Both the position numbers and the translations under genes were made by a program. 8,299 nt of DNA from an uncultured Clostridia bacterium (GTDB lineage: Bacteria; Bacillota; Clostridia; Peptostreptococcales; Anaerovoracaceae): the NCBI GenBank assembly GCA_934277495.1, contig CAKQUI010000098.1, positions 1 to 8,299 on the forward strand, read 5' to 3'. Each line of letters begins with the position of its first letter. Position 1 is the first letter of the stretch. Below the pieces are notes generated by a model. The model was not told the DNA's origin and searched no databases. It saw nothing but the letters and a program-made list of their open reading frames with translations. This document shows positions 1 to 6,694 of this stretch, in pieces.

Positions 1-79
1 GTGCGTCCGGATGCAAATGTCCCGGCGTTCAGACAAACGCACAGGGGATAGCTTTATACGATGAAAGGACTTTTGATTT
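1..79 (+). other. Leader upstream of the MATE gene, possible hairpin
   Basis: No gene can be assigned here. Positions 1-6 (GTGCGT) are perfectly complementary to 37-42 (ACGCAC), and the self-complementary CCGG at 7-10 recurs at 22-25, so the transcript could fold into a two-part stem ahead of the transporter gene. A purine-rich AAAGGA lies at 64-69, about 10 bases before the ATG at 80, and is the only plausible ribosome binding site. All three plus frames are open from the window edge for at least 50 bases, so the tail of an upstream gene cannot be excluded. Because the window is cut at base 1, I cannot say whether this is part of a riboswitch. Confidence 0.25.
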
Positions 80-1444
80 ATGGATCAGACGTTTATGAAA
101 GAAAAAAAGGTACTGCCGCTGGTGCTGACCATGTCGTATCCCATGGCCATATCAATGGCAGTCAATGCACTGTACAATATCGTGGACTCGTTTTTCGTTG
201 CAAAGATGAGCAGCAGCGCCATGACAGCGCTTTCACTGCTTTTCCCGGTGCAGAACTTCGTGCATGCGGCAGCAGTAGGCTTCGGCATCGGTATAAATGC
301 AGTCGTATCCTTTTACATGGGAGCGGGGAAAAATGATGAAGCTGACCGTGCTGCCAGCAGCGGCACTGTGCTGGCCATCATCCACGGACTTGTCCTGATG
401 GTGGTATGTAAAGCCATCATGCCGTGGTTCATGGGCATGTTCAGCAGCGACACCCAGACTGTAGGGTACGGTATCGCATATACCGGCGTGCTGTTTATGT
501 TCGCACCGATGGACTGTACGGCGATGGCTCTTGAAAAAGTGTTCCAGTCGGCAGGCAGGATGAAATCCACCATGTTCTGCCTCGCAACAGGCTGCATAAT
601 AAATATCATCCTGGATCCGCTGATGATATTCGGCATAGGACCGTTCCCGGAGATGGGCATAAGGGGTGCAGCGCTGGCTACAGGCATAGGTCAGACTCTG
701 CCTGTCCTGATATATTTCATCATGTACAGGAAAGACCCTCTGCCGGTGAAACTCAGTACAAGGCACTGGAGACCGAGACTTTACATGATGAAAAAACTGT
801 ATTCTGTAGGGAATGCGGCGACGCTGAATATAGCGCTGCCGTCAGTGCAGGTATCGGTACTCAACGGGATACTGGCGTCCTATTCGGCAGGGTATGTCTT
901 CGTGCTTGGAGTGTTCTACAAGCTGCAGACTTTCCTTTATCTTTCTGCAAACGGCGTCGTACAGGGTATAAGGCCCCTTGTGGGGTACAATTACGGTGCA
1001 GGCGAGCATGGCAGAGTGAAATCCATAGTAAAGACTTCCACAGTGCTGGTGGCAGCCATCATGGTGATGGGGACTGTAGTCTGCCTGCTGATGTCAGAGC
1101 AGCTGATGGGTATATATACCGGTGATGCAAAGCTGGTCGCACTGGGAGCTCCGGCGCTGAGGATAATAAGCGCAGGGTTCATCGTTTCTTCTGTATCAGT
1201 CGTGCTTTCCGGAGCACTGGAAGGCCTCAGCAAGGGCAATGCATCCCTTGTGATATCGCTGATAAGATACATCGTATTCATACTGCCGGCAGCGTTTATC
1301 CTCAGCAGGCTGATGGGGGCGGCAGGCGTGTGGCATGCGTTCTGGATAACGGAGATAGTCGCAGCATTCATATCATATTTCGTATACAGGAAAGCCACCA
1401 GGCAGGATGCAGGGCAGGCGCCTGCAGTACAGCCTGGAATCTGA
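80..1444 (+). CDS. MATE-family multidrug/toxin efflux transporter
   Basis: A 454-residue integral membrane protein of the MATE family, which exports cationic drugs, dyes or metabolites by exchange with sodium or protons; the substrate cannot be read from sequence. The length fits the usual 440-460 residues and twelve membrane spans. Family-like segments are NALYNIVDSFFVAK (residues 29-42), GFGIGINAVVSFYMGAG (about 68-84), the EKVFQSAGRMKS stretch with its following NIILDPLMIFG (about 151-186), and in the second half NGVVQGIRPLVGYNYGAG (about 291-308). These match the two repeated MatE halves. The start at ATG 80 follows AAAGGA with a rather long spacer; an in-frame ATG at 95 has no better site. 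It runs convergently towards the molybdenum genes, so it is not obviously part of that system. Family assignment is firm; the role is inferred only. Confidence 0.93.
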   Translation: MDQTFMKEKKVLPLVLTMSYPMAISMAVNALYNIVDSFFVAKMSSSAMTALSLLFPVQNFVHAAAVGFGIGINAVVSFYMGAGKNDEADRAASSGTVLAIIHGLVLMVVCKAIMPWFMGMFSSDTQTVGYGIAYTGVLFMFAPMDCTAMALEKVFQSAGRMKSTMFCLATGCIINIILDPLMIFGIGPFPEMGIRGAALATGIGQTLPVLIYFIMYRKDPLPVKLSTRHWRPRLYMMKKLYSVGNAATLNIALPSVQVSVLNGILASYSAGYVFVLGVFYKLQTFLYLSANGVVQGIRPLVGYNYGAGEHGRVKSIVKTSTVLVAAIMVMGTVVCLLMSEQLMGIYTGDAKLVALGAPALRIISAGFIVSSVSVVLSGALEGLSKGNASLVISLIRYIVFILPAAFILSRLMGAAGVWHAFWITEIVAAFISYFVYRKATRQDAGQAPAVQPGI

Positions 1445-1549
1445 TATGTTCAGCAGGACCGATACCGCTTGTACAAAAATTACCTGGATGCGGGTGATGC
1501 GGCATCGTGCAGCAGTTTCAGTTCGTTCCTGGTATTCCTCAAAAATTCA

Positions 1550-1597
1550 AAGACCGGCAGATGGCGTATTCCCCGATATGCCTTTTCTGCCGGTCTT
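1550..1597 (-). terminator. Intrinsic terminator hairpin between convergent genes
   Basis: An 11-bp perfect stem is formed by AAGACCGGCAG (1550-1560) and CTGCCGGTCTT (1587-1597). The 26-base interior can add a second short stem, GGCGTAT (1563-1569) with ATATGCC (1576-1582) through one G-U pair. Read on the minus strand the stem is followed by TTTGAATTTTT, which fits an intrinsic terminator for the short gene and the moa operon. On the plus strand the stem is followed by TATACTTTAAT, a poorer U tract, but it may also stop transcription from the MATE gene. No better terminator was seen after either convergent unit. Confidence 0.6.
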
Positions 1598-1634
1598 ATA
1601 CTTTAATGACTTATGCCAATGTCATTCTATGAGG

Positions 1635-1766
1635 TTACTGGCCGTATCTTTCCGATTTTTCGGCCTGGCTCTTCTCATTTTTGTTTTCCTGTCTGTTCTC
1701 AGACTGTCTGTTTGTGTTTTCAGACTGTTTATTGTTCTGTCTGTTTGTTGTTTTGCTGTTTTTCAT
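1635..1766 (-). CDS. Hypothetical 43-residue highly polar peptide
   Basis: A short gene lying between the mog-MOSC gene and the terminator. The ATG at 1766 is preceded by a strong GGAGGG (1779-1774) at 7-base spacing, and an in-frame TGA two codons upstream fixes the start. The product has 9 Asn, 6 Gln, 6 Lys, 6 Glu, 4 Arg, 5 Ser and 3 Thr out of 43 residues, and no Val, Leu, Ile, Phe, Trp, Pro, Cys, His or Asp, so it must be disordered in isolation. The triplet Asn-Arg-Gln occurs at 8-10 and 19-21, and Gln-Ser-Glu-Asn at 14-17 and 21-24, giving an imperfect internal repeat. No signal peptide or membrane segment is present. I do not recognise a named family. It starts 74 bases after the mog-MOSC stop and could be read through from the moa operon. 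Low-complexity sequence weakens the case, but the ribosome site and following terminator support a real gene. Confidence 0.6.
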   Translation of the reverse strand: MKNSKTTNRQNNKQSENTNRQSENRQENKNEKSQAEKSERYGQ

Positions 1767-1840
1767 GATTCATCCCTCCTCGCCATTATTGTGTGCAGGA
1801 GAGAGAACTATATGACAGGAAAAAAACGGTTTTTTGATGT

Positions 1841-2779
1841 TTACATCTGAAGGACCTGTATCCTGTCTCCTGTCTTCACTTTGCCGCCTTTGGTGACTCT
1901 GATGAAGATGCCTTCACGGGGCATCACGCAGTCTCCTGCCAGCTCCCTGATGGCGCAGCCGTGGTGACATTCCTTGCCTATCTGTGTCACTTCGCCTTCA
2001 GCTTCGCCGATCTGCATCTTAGTGCCTATCGGCAGTGTGTAAAGCTCGATGCCTTCTGTCAGTATGTTTTCGGCAAAATCGCCGTTTTTGAGTTCGAAAT
2101 CAAGCGCTTTCTGCACTTTCGCCACGCTCTCTGCCGCCAGCAGGCTGACCTGTCTGTGCCATTTGCCTGCGTGGGCGTCTCCCTGGATACCGTGTTCTTC
2201 CACCAGCGTCACTTCGCCTACGTCATGTTTCTGCGTGCCTTTGGCTTCACTGATGCAGACTGCCTTGACGACGCCTTTTGGCAGGTGCAGTGTGGCGCAG
2301 TCGGCAGATTCGCCCAGAAGTACCTCCACGCCGTGTTTTATCGGTTTGATGACAGCCTCGAGACATTCCGATGCTGCCTTTTTGCTGCCCGGCAGATTTA
2401 TGATGAGGGTATGTTTCCTCAGACCTGCTGCTGCACGGGATAGCATGCCCATAGGCGTTATCTTCATGCTTTCTGCTCTCATGGCTTCCGGTATGCCACG
2501 GACTTCACGATCCACGACTGCCAGCGTTGCTTCAGGAGTCACATCTCTCATGGAAAATCCTGTGCCGCCGGTAGTCACTGTTAGAGTGACTTTAAGCTCA
2601 TCGGCACATTTGACGAGCTCTGATTTTATCTGCTCAAGATCGTCAGGTATCATTGTCCTGTATTCGATCTTCCAGTCGTTCGATTCAAGTATCTCAACGA
2701 CACGGTCGCCTGCAGTGTCTTCTCTGAGACCCTGGGAACCCTTGTCGCTCATGGTTATCACCGCTGCTCTGTATTCCAT
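1841..2779 (-). CDS. MogA/MoaB-type molybdopterin domain fused to MOSC domain
   Basis: A 312-residue, two-domain cofactor protein. Residues 1 to about 160 are a MogA/MoaB fold: VTTGGTG (68-74), the MRDVTPEAT loop (77-85) with its conserved Asp, RAESM (101-105) and NLPGSKKA (128-135) are the molybdopterin-binding signatures. In the known family this domain adenylylates molybdopterin before metal insertion. Residues about 168-312 are a MOSC domain with [16 protein letters not shown] (200-215), FAENI (235-239) and GKECHHGC (268-275); Cys271 is a candidate for the cysteine typical of MOSC domains, which are thought to carry or transfer sulfur. The ATG at 2779 was chosen because AGGAGG lies at 2789-2784, four bases upstream; a longer open frame to 2947 runs through moaC and lacks any family match. 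The start overlaps moaC by 22 bp, indicating translational coupling. The fusion suggests that metal activation and a later tailoring step are physically linked; that is inference. Confidence 0.9.
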   Translation of the reverse strand: MEYRAAVITMSDKGSQGLREDTAGDRVVEILESNDWKIEYRTMIPDDLEQIKSELVKCADELKVTLTVTTGGTGFSMRDVTPEATLAVVDREVRGIPEAMRAESMKITPMGMLSRAAAGLRKHTLIINLPGSKKAASECLEAVIKPIKHGVEVLLGESADCATLHLPKGVVKAVCISEAKGTQKHDVGEVTLVEEHGIQGDAHAGKWHRQVSLLAAESVAKVQKALDFELKNGDFAENILTEGIELYTLPIGTKMQIGEAEGEVTQIGKECHHGCAIRELAGDCVMPREGIFIRVTKGGKVKTGDRIQVLQM

Positions 2780-3258
2780 AATTCCTCCTGTCTTATGTCG
2801 CCGCTCTTGCCTCCTGTCTTGGAAAGCAGGCATATGCGGTCTATCATCATATCTTTCTGCACTGCCTTGCACATATCGTATATCGTCAGCGCTGCTGCAG
2901 AGGCTGCTGTCAGAGCCTCCATCTCTACACCGGTGACGCCTTTGCACTTGACAGTGGCTTTTATCTCAATGGTGGATGTCTCCTCCACCATATTGAAGTC
3001 TATATCTATGCCGGTCAGCATCAGCGGGTGGCACATCGGTATTATATCCGACGTCCTCTTTGCCGCCATGATGCCGGCTATCTGGGCTGTACCAAGGACG
3101 TCGCCCTTTTTCATGCCGCCTTCTTTTATCAGACGGAAAGTTTCGGGATTCACCAGAACCTTGCCGCCTGCTGTAGCGATGCGTTCGGTGACGGCTTTTT
3201 CGCCTACGTCCACCATGCGTGCACGTCCTGAATCATTGAAATGTGTGAAATCTGTCAT
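2758..3258 (-). CDS. moaC: Cyclic pyranopterin monophosphate synthase MoaC
   Basis: MoaC takes the 3',8-cyclo-dihydro-GTP product of MoaA and converts it to cyclic pyranopterin monophosphate in the cytoplasm. The 166-residue length is typical. Visible family features are MVDVGEK (15-21), KGDVL with Lys51, the IPMCHPL block (73-79) with His77, [11 protein letters not shown] (110-120) and LTIYDMCKA (124-132) with Asp128 and Lys131, followed by KTGGKSG (147-153). Lys51, His77, Asp128 and Lys131 correspond to the active-site positions known in the family, so the enzyme looks intact. ATG 3258 has GGAGG at 3271-3267, eight bases upstream, inside the last codons of moaA; the two genes are only 4 bp apart. 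The final codons carry the ribosome site of the mog-MOSC gene. Confidence 0.97.
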   Translation of the reverse strand: MTDFTHFNDSGRARMVDVGEKAVTERIATAGGKVLVNPETFRLIKEGGMKKGDVLGTAQIAGIMAAKRTSDIIPMCHPLMLTGIDIDFNMVEETSTIEIKATVKCKGVTGVEMEALTAASAAALTIYDMCKAVQKDMMIDRICLLSKTGGKSGDIRQEELWNTEQR

Positions 3259-3262
3259 TGGC

Positions 3263-4216
3263 TCATCCTCCGATCATGTTCATGTTCCTGCCTGCCTCGC
3301 TGGGGTTGTCCGCATCAAGAGCGTTGCGCATCTCCGGCTTGCCAAGGACTGCTGCACGGATAGTCTGCTTCATGCCGTCAAGATCCATGCCCCGCAGGGA
3401 TATCTCTGCTCCTGAATGGAGACATGGCTTCAGCATGCCGTCGGCAGTGAGCCTGATCTTGTTGCATCTGTCGCAGAACTCGCAGCTTATAGGGCGTATC
3501 AGTCCAACACGGCCGGGAGCGCCGGGCAGTCTGTATATGGCCGCTACGCCATCGCTGAATCCTGCAGATCTGAGCTCCGGAACTTTTTTGAGGACTTCCT
3601 CGCAGCTGATGAATCTGGCTTTGTCAAATCCGATACCGCCGCCTATAGGCATCAGTTCTATGAACCTTATCTCGACGGGTCTTTCTTTTGTAAGGGCAAC
3701 GAAGTCCGCTACCTCGTCATCGTTGAAACCACCCATCAGTACTGTATTTATTTTTATCTTTTTGAAACCTGCACTGAACGCTGCGTCTATGCCGTCGAGA
3801 GCATCCTGCAGCACGCCGGTGCGTGTGATGCAGCTGAATTTCTCAGGATCGAGAGTATCGAGACTGATGTTCAGCCTGTCCACTCCTGCGTCTTTGAGCC
3901 GGGCCGCATAGCCTGGCAGCAGCGTGCCGTTTGTGGTCATGCAAAGCTCATCTATGCCATCTATGGCGGATATCTCTCTGCACAGACCGACGATGCCTCT
4001 TTTGACAAGGGGCTCTCCGCCTGTTATGCGTATTTTCTTTATACCCAGTGAAGCAGCAGCTCTGGCTGCAGCCACGATTTCTTCGAAAGTCATCATTTCT
4101 TCATGAGGTCTCTTGGCGATGCCTTCCTCCGGCATACAGTAGCGGCAGCGGAGGTTGCACAGTTCAGTGACTGAGATCCTCATATAGTTGATGTTCCGTC
4201 CGTAATTGTCGATCAT
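3263..4216 (-). CDS. moaA: GTP 3',8-cyclase MoaA (radical SAM)
   Basis: MoaA is a radical S-adenosylmethionine enzyme that rearranges GTP as the first step of molybdenum cofactor synthesis. The 317-residue protein carries the N-terminal iron-sulfur motif Cys20-x3-Cys24-x2-Cys27, the SAM-binding ITGGEP (64-69), the TTNGTLL segment (94-100), NISLDTLD (116-123) and the C-terminal second cluster motif Cys248-x2-Cys251-x13-Cys265. It ends in MIGG, and a C-terminal Gly-Gly is known to be needed for MoaA activity. All cluster ligands are present, so it should be functional. The ATG at 4216 is preceded by GGAGA (4230-4226) at nine bases. It is the first gene of the minus-strand moa operon, divergent from modA. 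The intergenic promoter is described separately. Confidence 0.97.
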   Translation of the reverse strand: MIDNYGRNINYMRISVTELCNLRCRYCMPEEGIAKRPHEEMMTFEEIVAAARAAASLGIKKIRITGGEPLVKRGIVGLCREISAIDGIDELCMTTNGTLLPGYAARLKDAGVDRLNISLDTLDPEKFSCITRTGVLQDALDGIDAAFSAGFKKIKINTVLMGGFNDDEVADFVALTKERPVEIRFIELMPIGGGIGFDKARFISCEEVLKKVPELRSAGFSDGVAAIYRLPGAPGRVGLIRPISCEFCDRCNKIRLTADGMLKPCLHSGAEISLRGMDLDGMKQTIRAAVLGKPEMRNALDADNPSEAGRNMNMIGG

Positions 4217-4243
4217 GATAAAATTTCTCCGTTCTCACCAAAC

Positions 4244-4252
4244 AGTATAACA
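4244..4252 (-). promoter_or_regulatory. Candidate extended -10 promoter of moaA operon
   Basis: Read on the minus strand this is TGTTATACT, an extended -10 (TGn followed by TATACT). The expected -35 area around 4267-4273 reads TGTTTT or CTGTTT, a weak match. Transcription would start near 4237, giving a leader of about 20 bases with the ribosome site at 4230-4226. Assigned by pattern only. Confidence 0.45.
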
Positions 4253-4304
4253 CTTATATATTTTTAAAAACAGGTTTGATTTTATCCGTGTGATGTGTTA
4301 TTGT

Positions 4305-4331
4305 ACGCTGCTTTCGGGTGACACGAAGCGT
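4305..4331. repeat. Imperfect inverted repeat in moaA-modA intergenic region
   Basis: ACGCT (4305-4309) is complementary to AGCGT (4327-4331), and alternatively GCTTTCG (4310-4316) pairs with CGAAGC (4324-4329) with one bulged base. The GC-rich island stands out in an AT-rich spacer. If moaA transcription starts near 4237 this is DNA upstream of the promoter, so it would be a protein site rather than RNA structure. If a promoter lies further upstream it would be an RNA hairpin in the moaA leader. I cannot decide between these. Confidence 0.35.
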
Positions 4332-4409
4332 CTGAAAAGTCAAATTGGGTAACATAATAAAATATAGACAAAAAAGTATACGGTATATAAGCAAAGAAAT
4401 CATGAACAA

Positions 4410-4425
4410 TGTTGTTGCGACAACA
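4410..4425. promoter_or_regulatory. Candidate operator, palindrome box 1
   Basis: TGTTGT (4410-4415) and ACAACA (4420-4425) form a perfect palindrome around a four-base centre, containing the GTTG-N6-CAAC core. An overlapping inverted repeat, AACAA (4405-4409) with TTGTT (4412-4416), adds a further half-site. It lies about 120 bp before the modA start codon and 185 bp before that of moaA. Confidence 0.5.
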
Positions 4426-4440
4426 GAATATGAAAAAATA

Positions 4441-4456
4441 TGTTGTTCTGCCAACG
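4441..4456. promoter_or_regulatory. Candidate operator, palindrome box 2
   Basis: A second, less perfect copy of box 1: GTTG (4442-4445) and CAAC (4452-4455) are separated by six bases as in box 1, and both are preceded by T. The centre is exactly 31 bp from that of box 1, about three DNA turns, and the shared bases extend into the following GAA. It abuts the -35 position expected from the modA extended -10. A related half-site, TGTTGTCG, is at 4486-4493, over the likely transcription start. The pattern suggests cooperative binding by one regulator; which one is unknown. Confidence 0.5.
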
Positions 4457-4474
4457 GAAAAAATCAGAAAACTG

Positions 4475-4483
4475 TGATATGAT
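4475..4483 (+). promoter_or_regulatory. Candidate extended -10 promoter of modABC operon
   Basis: TGATATGAT is a TGn plus TATGAT extended -10. At 17-bp spacing the -35 hexamer would be CGGAAA (4455-4460), a poor match. That makes an activator or another promoter possible. Start of transcription would be near 4490, with a leader of about 40 bases. A later AT-rich TATTAT near 4500 is an alternative -10. Confidence 0.4.
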
Positions 4484-4528
4484 TTTGTTGTCGTAATAAT
4501 ATTATCTATGTAAAAACAGGAGGACATT

Positions 4529-5320
4529 ATGAAAAAGATACTTACGATCGCATTAGCTGTTGTTATGGCTGCGTCAGTTATGCTTCTGGCAGGCTGCGGA
4601 GGAGATGACAGTGCCAAAAAAGAAGACAAACCGGAAGTTACTGTACTGGCAGCAGCAAGTCTGACAGATGCTCTTGACGAGATCATCAAAGAGTACGAAA
4701 AAGACGCATCATGCACTATAACGCCAAGCTATGCAGGCTCAGGAGACCTGGTACAGCAGATCCAGGGCGGAGCACCGTGTGATATATTCGTATCAGCTTC
4801 AAAGAGCAACATGGACGATCTGGAGAAAGACGATCTTATCGACAAGGATACAAGAAAAGACCTTCTCGGAAACACACTGACTCTGGTAGCTACAAAAGAA
4901 AAGAAAGATGACGTGAGCATGGACAACCTCACTGCAGACAAAGTAGGTTCCATCGCTATCGGTGAAGTCGAAACAGTTCCTGCAGGAAAATATGCGACTC
5001 AGGTATTCGACAATCTCAAGATAACTGATAAGATCAAGGACAAGCTTGTGAATTCAAAAGACGTAAGAGCGGTACTCAACTATGTTGAAACAGGCGATGC
5101 AGACTGCGGATTCGTTTACAAGACAGATGCTCTGACTATGGACGAATCAAAAGGTGCTATAGTTGAAGACGTAAAAGAAGATCTCCACGATCCTATCGTA
5201 TACCCGGCTGCTATCATGAAGGATGCACCGCAGGCTGAATCAGCTGCTGATTTCTATGAATTCATGCAGGGCGATTTCGCCAAGAAGGTATTCGAAAAAT
5301 ACGGATTCACAGTAAAATAA
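4529..5320 (+). CDS. modA: Molybdate ABC transporter substrate-binding lipoprotein ModA
   Basis: ModA captures molybdate or tungstate outside the membrane and hands it to ModB. The 263-residue protein begins with a lipoprotein signal: Lys-Lys, a hydrophobic run and the lipobox LLAGC, so Cys23 would be lipidated and the protein anchored to the outer face of the membrane. A charged linker (about 27-35) follows. Oxyanion-site segments are AAASLTD (Ser44), YAGSGDLVQQI (Ser71), VPAGKYA (Ala152), DVRAVL (Val179) and GFVYKTDA (Tyr197), matching by motif the five ligand positions known for ModA. An oddity is Cys84 in GAPCDIF, where Ala is common. ATG 4529 has AGGAGG (4518-4523) at five bases. It is first in the operon and divergent from moaA. 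Molybdate versus tungstate preference cannot be decided. Confidence 0.95.
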   Translation: MKKILTIALAVVMAASVMLLAGCGGDDSAKKEDKPEVTVLAAASLTDALDEIIKEYEKDASCTITPSYAGSGDLVQQIQGGAPCDIFVSASKSNMDDLEKDDLIDKDTRKDLLGNTLTLVATKEKKDDVSMDNLTADKVGSIAIGEVETVPAGKYATQVFDNLKITDKIKDKLVNSKDVRAVLNYVETGDADCGFVYKTDALTMDESKGAIVEDVKEDLHDPIVYPAAIMKDAPQAESAADFYEFMQGDFAKKVFEKYGFTVK

Positions 5321-5352
5321 GCTGATGGATACAGCAGGAAAATGATTTAAAA

Positions 5353-6027
5353 ATGTTTGGACCAATTATTCTATCAATAAAAGTTGCGCTGCTTGCAACT
5401 GTGATCGCATTTTTTTTCGGGGTGTTCTTCGCTTATCTCCTTACAAAGCGGAGAGTGCCGGGCAAGAATATCTGGGAGACGATACTGATACTTCCGATGA
5501 TCCTGCCGCCGTCTATTGTAGGATATTTGCTTTTGAAAGTTTTCGGGAAGAGAGGGTTCATAGGAGCCTTTCTTCTCGATACGTTTGGCATCCAGGTAGT
5601 ATTTACCTGGATTGCTTGCGTTATAGCGGCAAGTGTTGTGGCGCTGCCGCTGATGTATCAGAATGCAAAGGGAGCTTTCCAGAGCGTGGATCCCAGCCTT
5701 GAGCTTGCAGCAAAGACACTTGGCAGCAGTTCTTTCAAGGTGTTCTGTACAGTGACGTTTCCGCTTTCGGGCCCCGGCATCATAAGCGGTATAGTGCTGA
5801 CCTTCGCCCGTGCACTGGGTGAGTTCGGAGCAACGCTGATGCTGGCCGGCAACATACCCGGGAAAACGCAGACGATCCCGACGGCGATATATTATTCAGT
5901 AGTTACAGGTAAAGAAGACAAAGCCATGAGCCTTGTCGTTGTTATGGTGGTGTTCAGTTTTGCGCTGGTATTCGGATTGAATACATGGCTTAAGAAAAGG
6001 AACCACAGAGACAGTACGCAGAGGTGA
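5353..6027 (+). CDS. modB: Molybdate ABC transporter permease ModB
   Basis: ModB is the membrane channel of the importer; two copies would pair with two ModC subunits. The 224 residues contain about five hydrophobic spans (roughly 6-30, 42-64, 84-102, 141-160 and 192-212). The cytoplasmic coupling EAA-type loop ELAAKTLGSSSFKVF lies at 117-131 with a following FPLSGPGI, and the ARALGEFGATLMLAGNIPG block (152-170) is strongly characteristic of ModB. ATG 5353 is the only sensible start, since an in-frame TGA lies at 5323-5325 with no other start codon between. The ribosome site is weak: AGGA at 5336-5339 is 13 bases away, and a two-codon frame ATG-ATT-TAA (5342-5350) sits between. The modA stop is 32 bp upstream. 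Confidence 0.95.
   Translation: MFGPIILSIKVALLATVIAFFFGVFFAYLLTKRRVPGKNIWETILILPMILPPSIVGYLLLKVFGKRGFIGAFLLDTFGIQVVFTWIACVIAASVVALPLMYQNAKGAFQSVDPSLELAAKTLGSSSFKVFCTVTFPLSGPGIISGIVLTFARALGEFGATLMLAGNIPGKTQTIPTAIYYSVVTGKEDKAMSLVVVMVVFSFALVFGLNTWLKKRNHRDSTQR
6020..6024 (+). promoter_or_regulatory. Ribosome binding site deciding modC start
   Basis: AGAGG, extended by TGAG, lies eight bases before ATG 6033. The alternative GTG at 6024 overlaps the modB stop but has no ribosome site upstream of it, so ATG 6033 is preferred. Confidence 0.55.
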
Positions 6028-6032
6028 GCAGC

Positions 6033-6692
6033 ATGGGTGTATCATTCAGACTTTTGAAAAAGCTAAATTACTTCTCTCTTGACGTGGATTTTTCCATGGG
6101 AAATGAGCTGCTGGTCATAGAAGGAGCCTCCGGAGCAGGCAAGACCACGATACTCAACTGCCTGGCAGGTATAGTAACTCCGGATGAGGGTGAAATCACT
6201 GTTGACGATAGAGTTATTTTCAGTCATACTGATAAGGTAAGTGTCCCAGCAGAAAAGAGGAACATCGGCTATCTTTTTCAGAACTATGCACTTTTTCCGC
6301 ATATGACAGTGAGGCAGAATGTGCTTTACGGACTGAAAAACAAGAAGTCATACAGGAAAAAATCAGAGAGAAAAGAACTTCTCGACTATGCCGGATATAT
6401 GATGGAGACCCTTGGGATCTCACATCTTGCGGATAAAAACTCCACAGCAGTCTCCGGCGGAGAAAAACAGCGTGTTGCTCTGGCAAGAGCGATGGTAACG
6501 AAGCCGTCGCTGCTGCTTCTCGACGAGCCGTTTTCGGCCCTCGATGAGAACACGAAGCACAGGATCTATGATGAATTCATGGCTTTCAGAGAAACGCTGA
6601 AGATCCCGACGATACTGATAACCCACAATCACAGGGAGGCGGAGCTTTTTGCGGACAGGAATATTATGCTGAAGGAAGGCAAGGTGATTTAA
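6033..6692 (+). CDS. modC: Molybdate ABC transporter ATPase ModC, short form
   Basis: ModC hydrolyses ATP to drive import. From ATG 6033 the protein has 219 residues (222 from the alternative GTG 6024). Walker A GASGAGKT is at 31-38, the Q-loop Gln in LFQNYALFPHMT at 83, the signature VSGGEKQRVALARA at 140-153, Walker B LLLLDEP at 160-166, and the switch His in ITHNH at 198. All catalytic elements are present. The protein ends just after the nucleotide-binding domain. Enterobacterial ModC is about 350 residues and carries a C-terminal TOBE/MOP molybdate-binding domain, which is absent here, so inhibition by internal molybdate through that domain cannot occur. The gene starts five bases after modB and ends two bases before the MoeA-like gene, indicating one transcript. 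Function as ModC rests largely on this context. Confidence 0.92.
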   Translation: MGVSFRLLKKLNYFSLDVDFSMGNELLVIEGASGAGKTTILNCLAGIVTPDEGEITVDDRVIFSHTDKVSVPAEKRNIGYLFQNYALFPHMTVRQNVLYGLKNKKSYRKKSERKELLDYAGYMMETLGISHLADKNSTAVSGGEKQRVALARAMVTKPSLLLLDEPFSALDENTKHRIYDEFMAFRETLKIPTILITHNHREAELFADRNIMLKEGKVI

Positions 6693-6694
6693 AT

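Noticed and set aside
1640..1665. Short hairpin GGCCG...CGGCC near the end of the small gene
   Set aside because: Only five base pairs plus a small inner stem, inside the coding region and without a T tract.
1811..1837. A-run and T-run around 1819-1836 as a terminator after the mog-MOSC gene
   Set aside because: The stem would be only A-T pairs with a 3-base loop, too weak for an intrinsic terminator; the GC-rich hairpin at 1550-1597 is far better.
1407..1850. Plus-strand 147-codon open frame at the end of the MATE gene
   Set aside because: It starts inside the MATE gene, runs through the terminator hairpin, and its Leu/Val/Phe-rich middle is just the antisense of the polar small gene. It has no ribosome site.
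2049..2936. Long plus-strand open frame of 295 codons opposite the mog-MOSC and moaC genes
   Set aside because: It is an antisense shadow rich in Ser, Thr and Pro with no family features; the minus strand encodes well-conserved enzymes.
2780..2947. Longer N-terminus for the MogA-MOSC protein
   Set aside because: The extra 56 codons are moaC read in another frame, and the family N-terminus and a strong ribosome site both point to ATG 2779.
4410..4425. Box 1 as a Rex binding site
   Set aside because: TTGTT and ACAAC half-sites are present but the spacing is far shorter than in Rex operators, and the genes are not typical Rex targets.
6024..6026. GTG at 6024 as the modC start
   Set aside because: It gives only three extra residues and lacks an upstream ribosome site, whereas AGAGG is well placed for ATG 6033. 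It remains possible through overlap with the modB stop.
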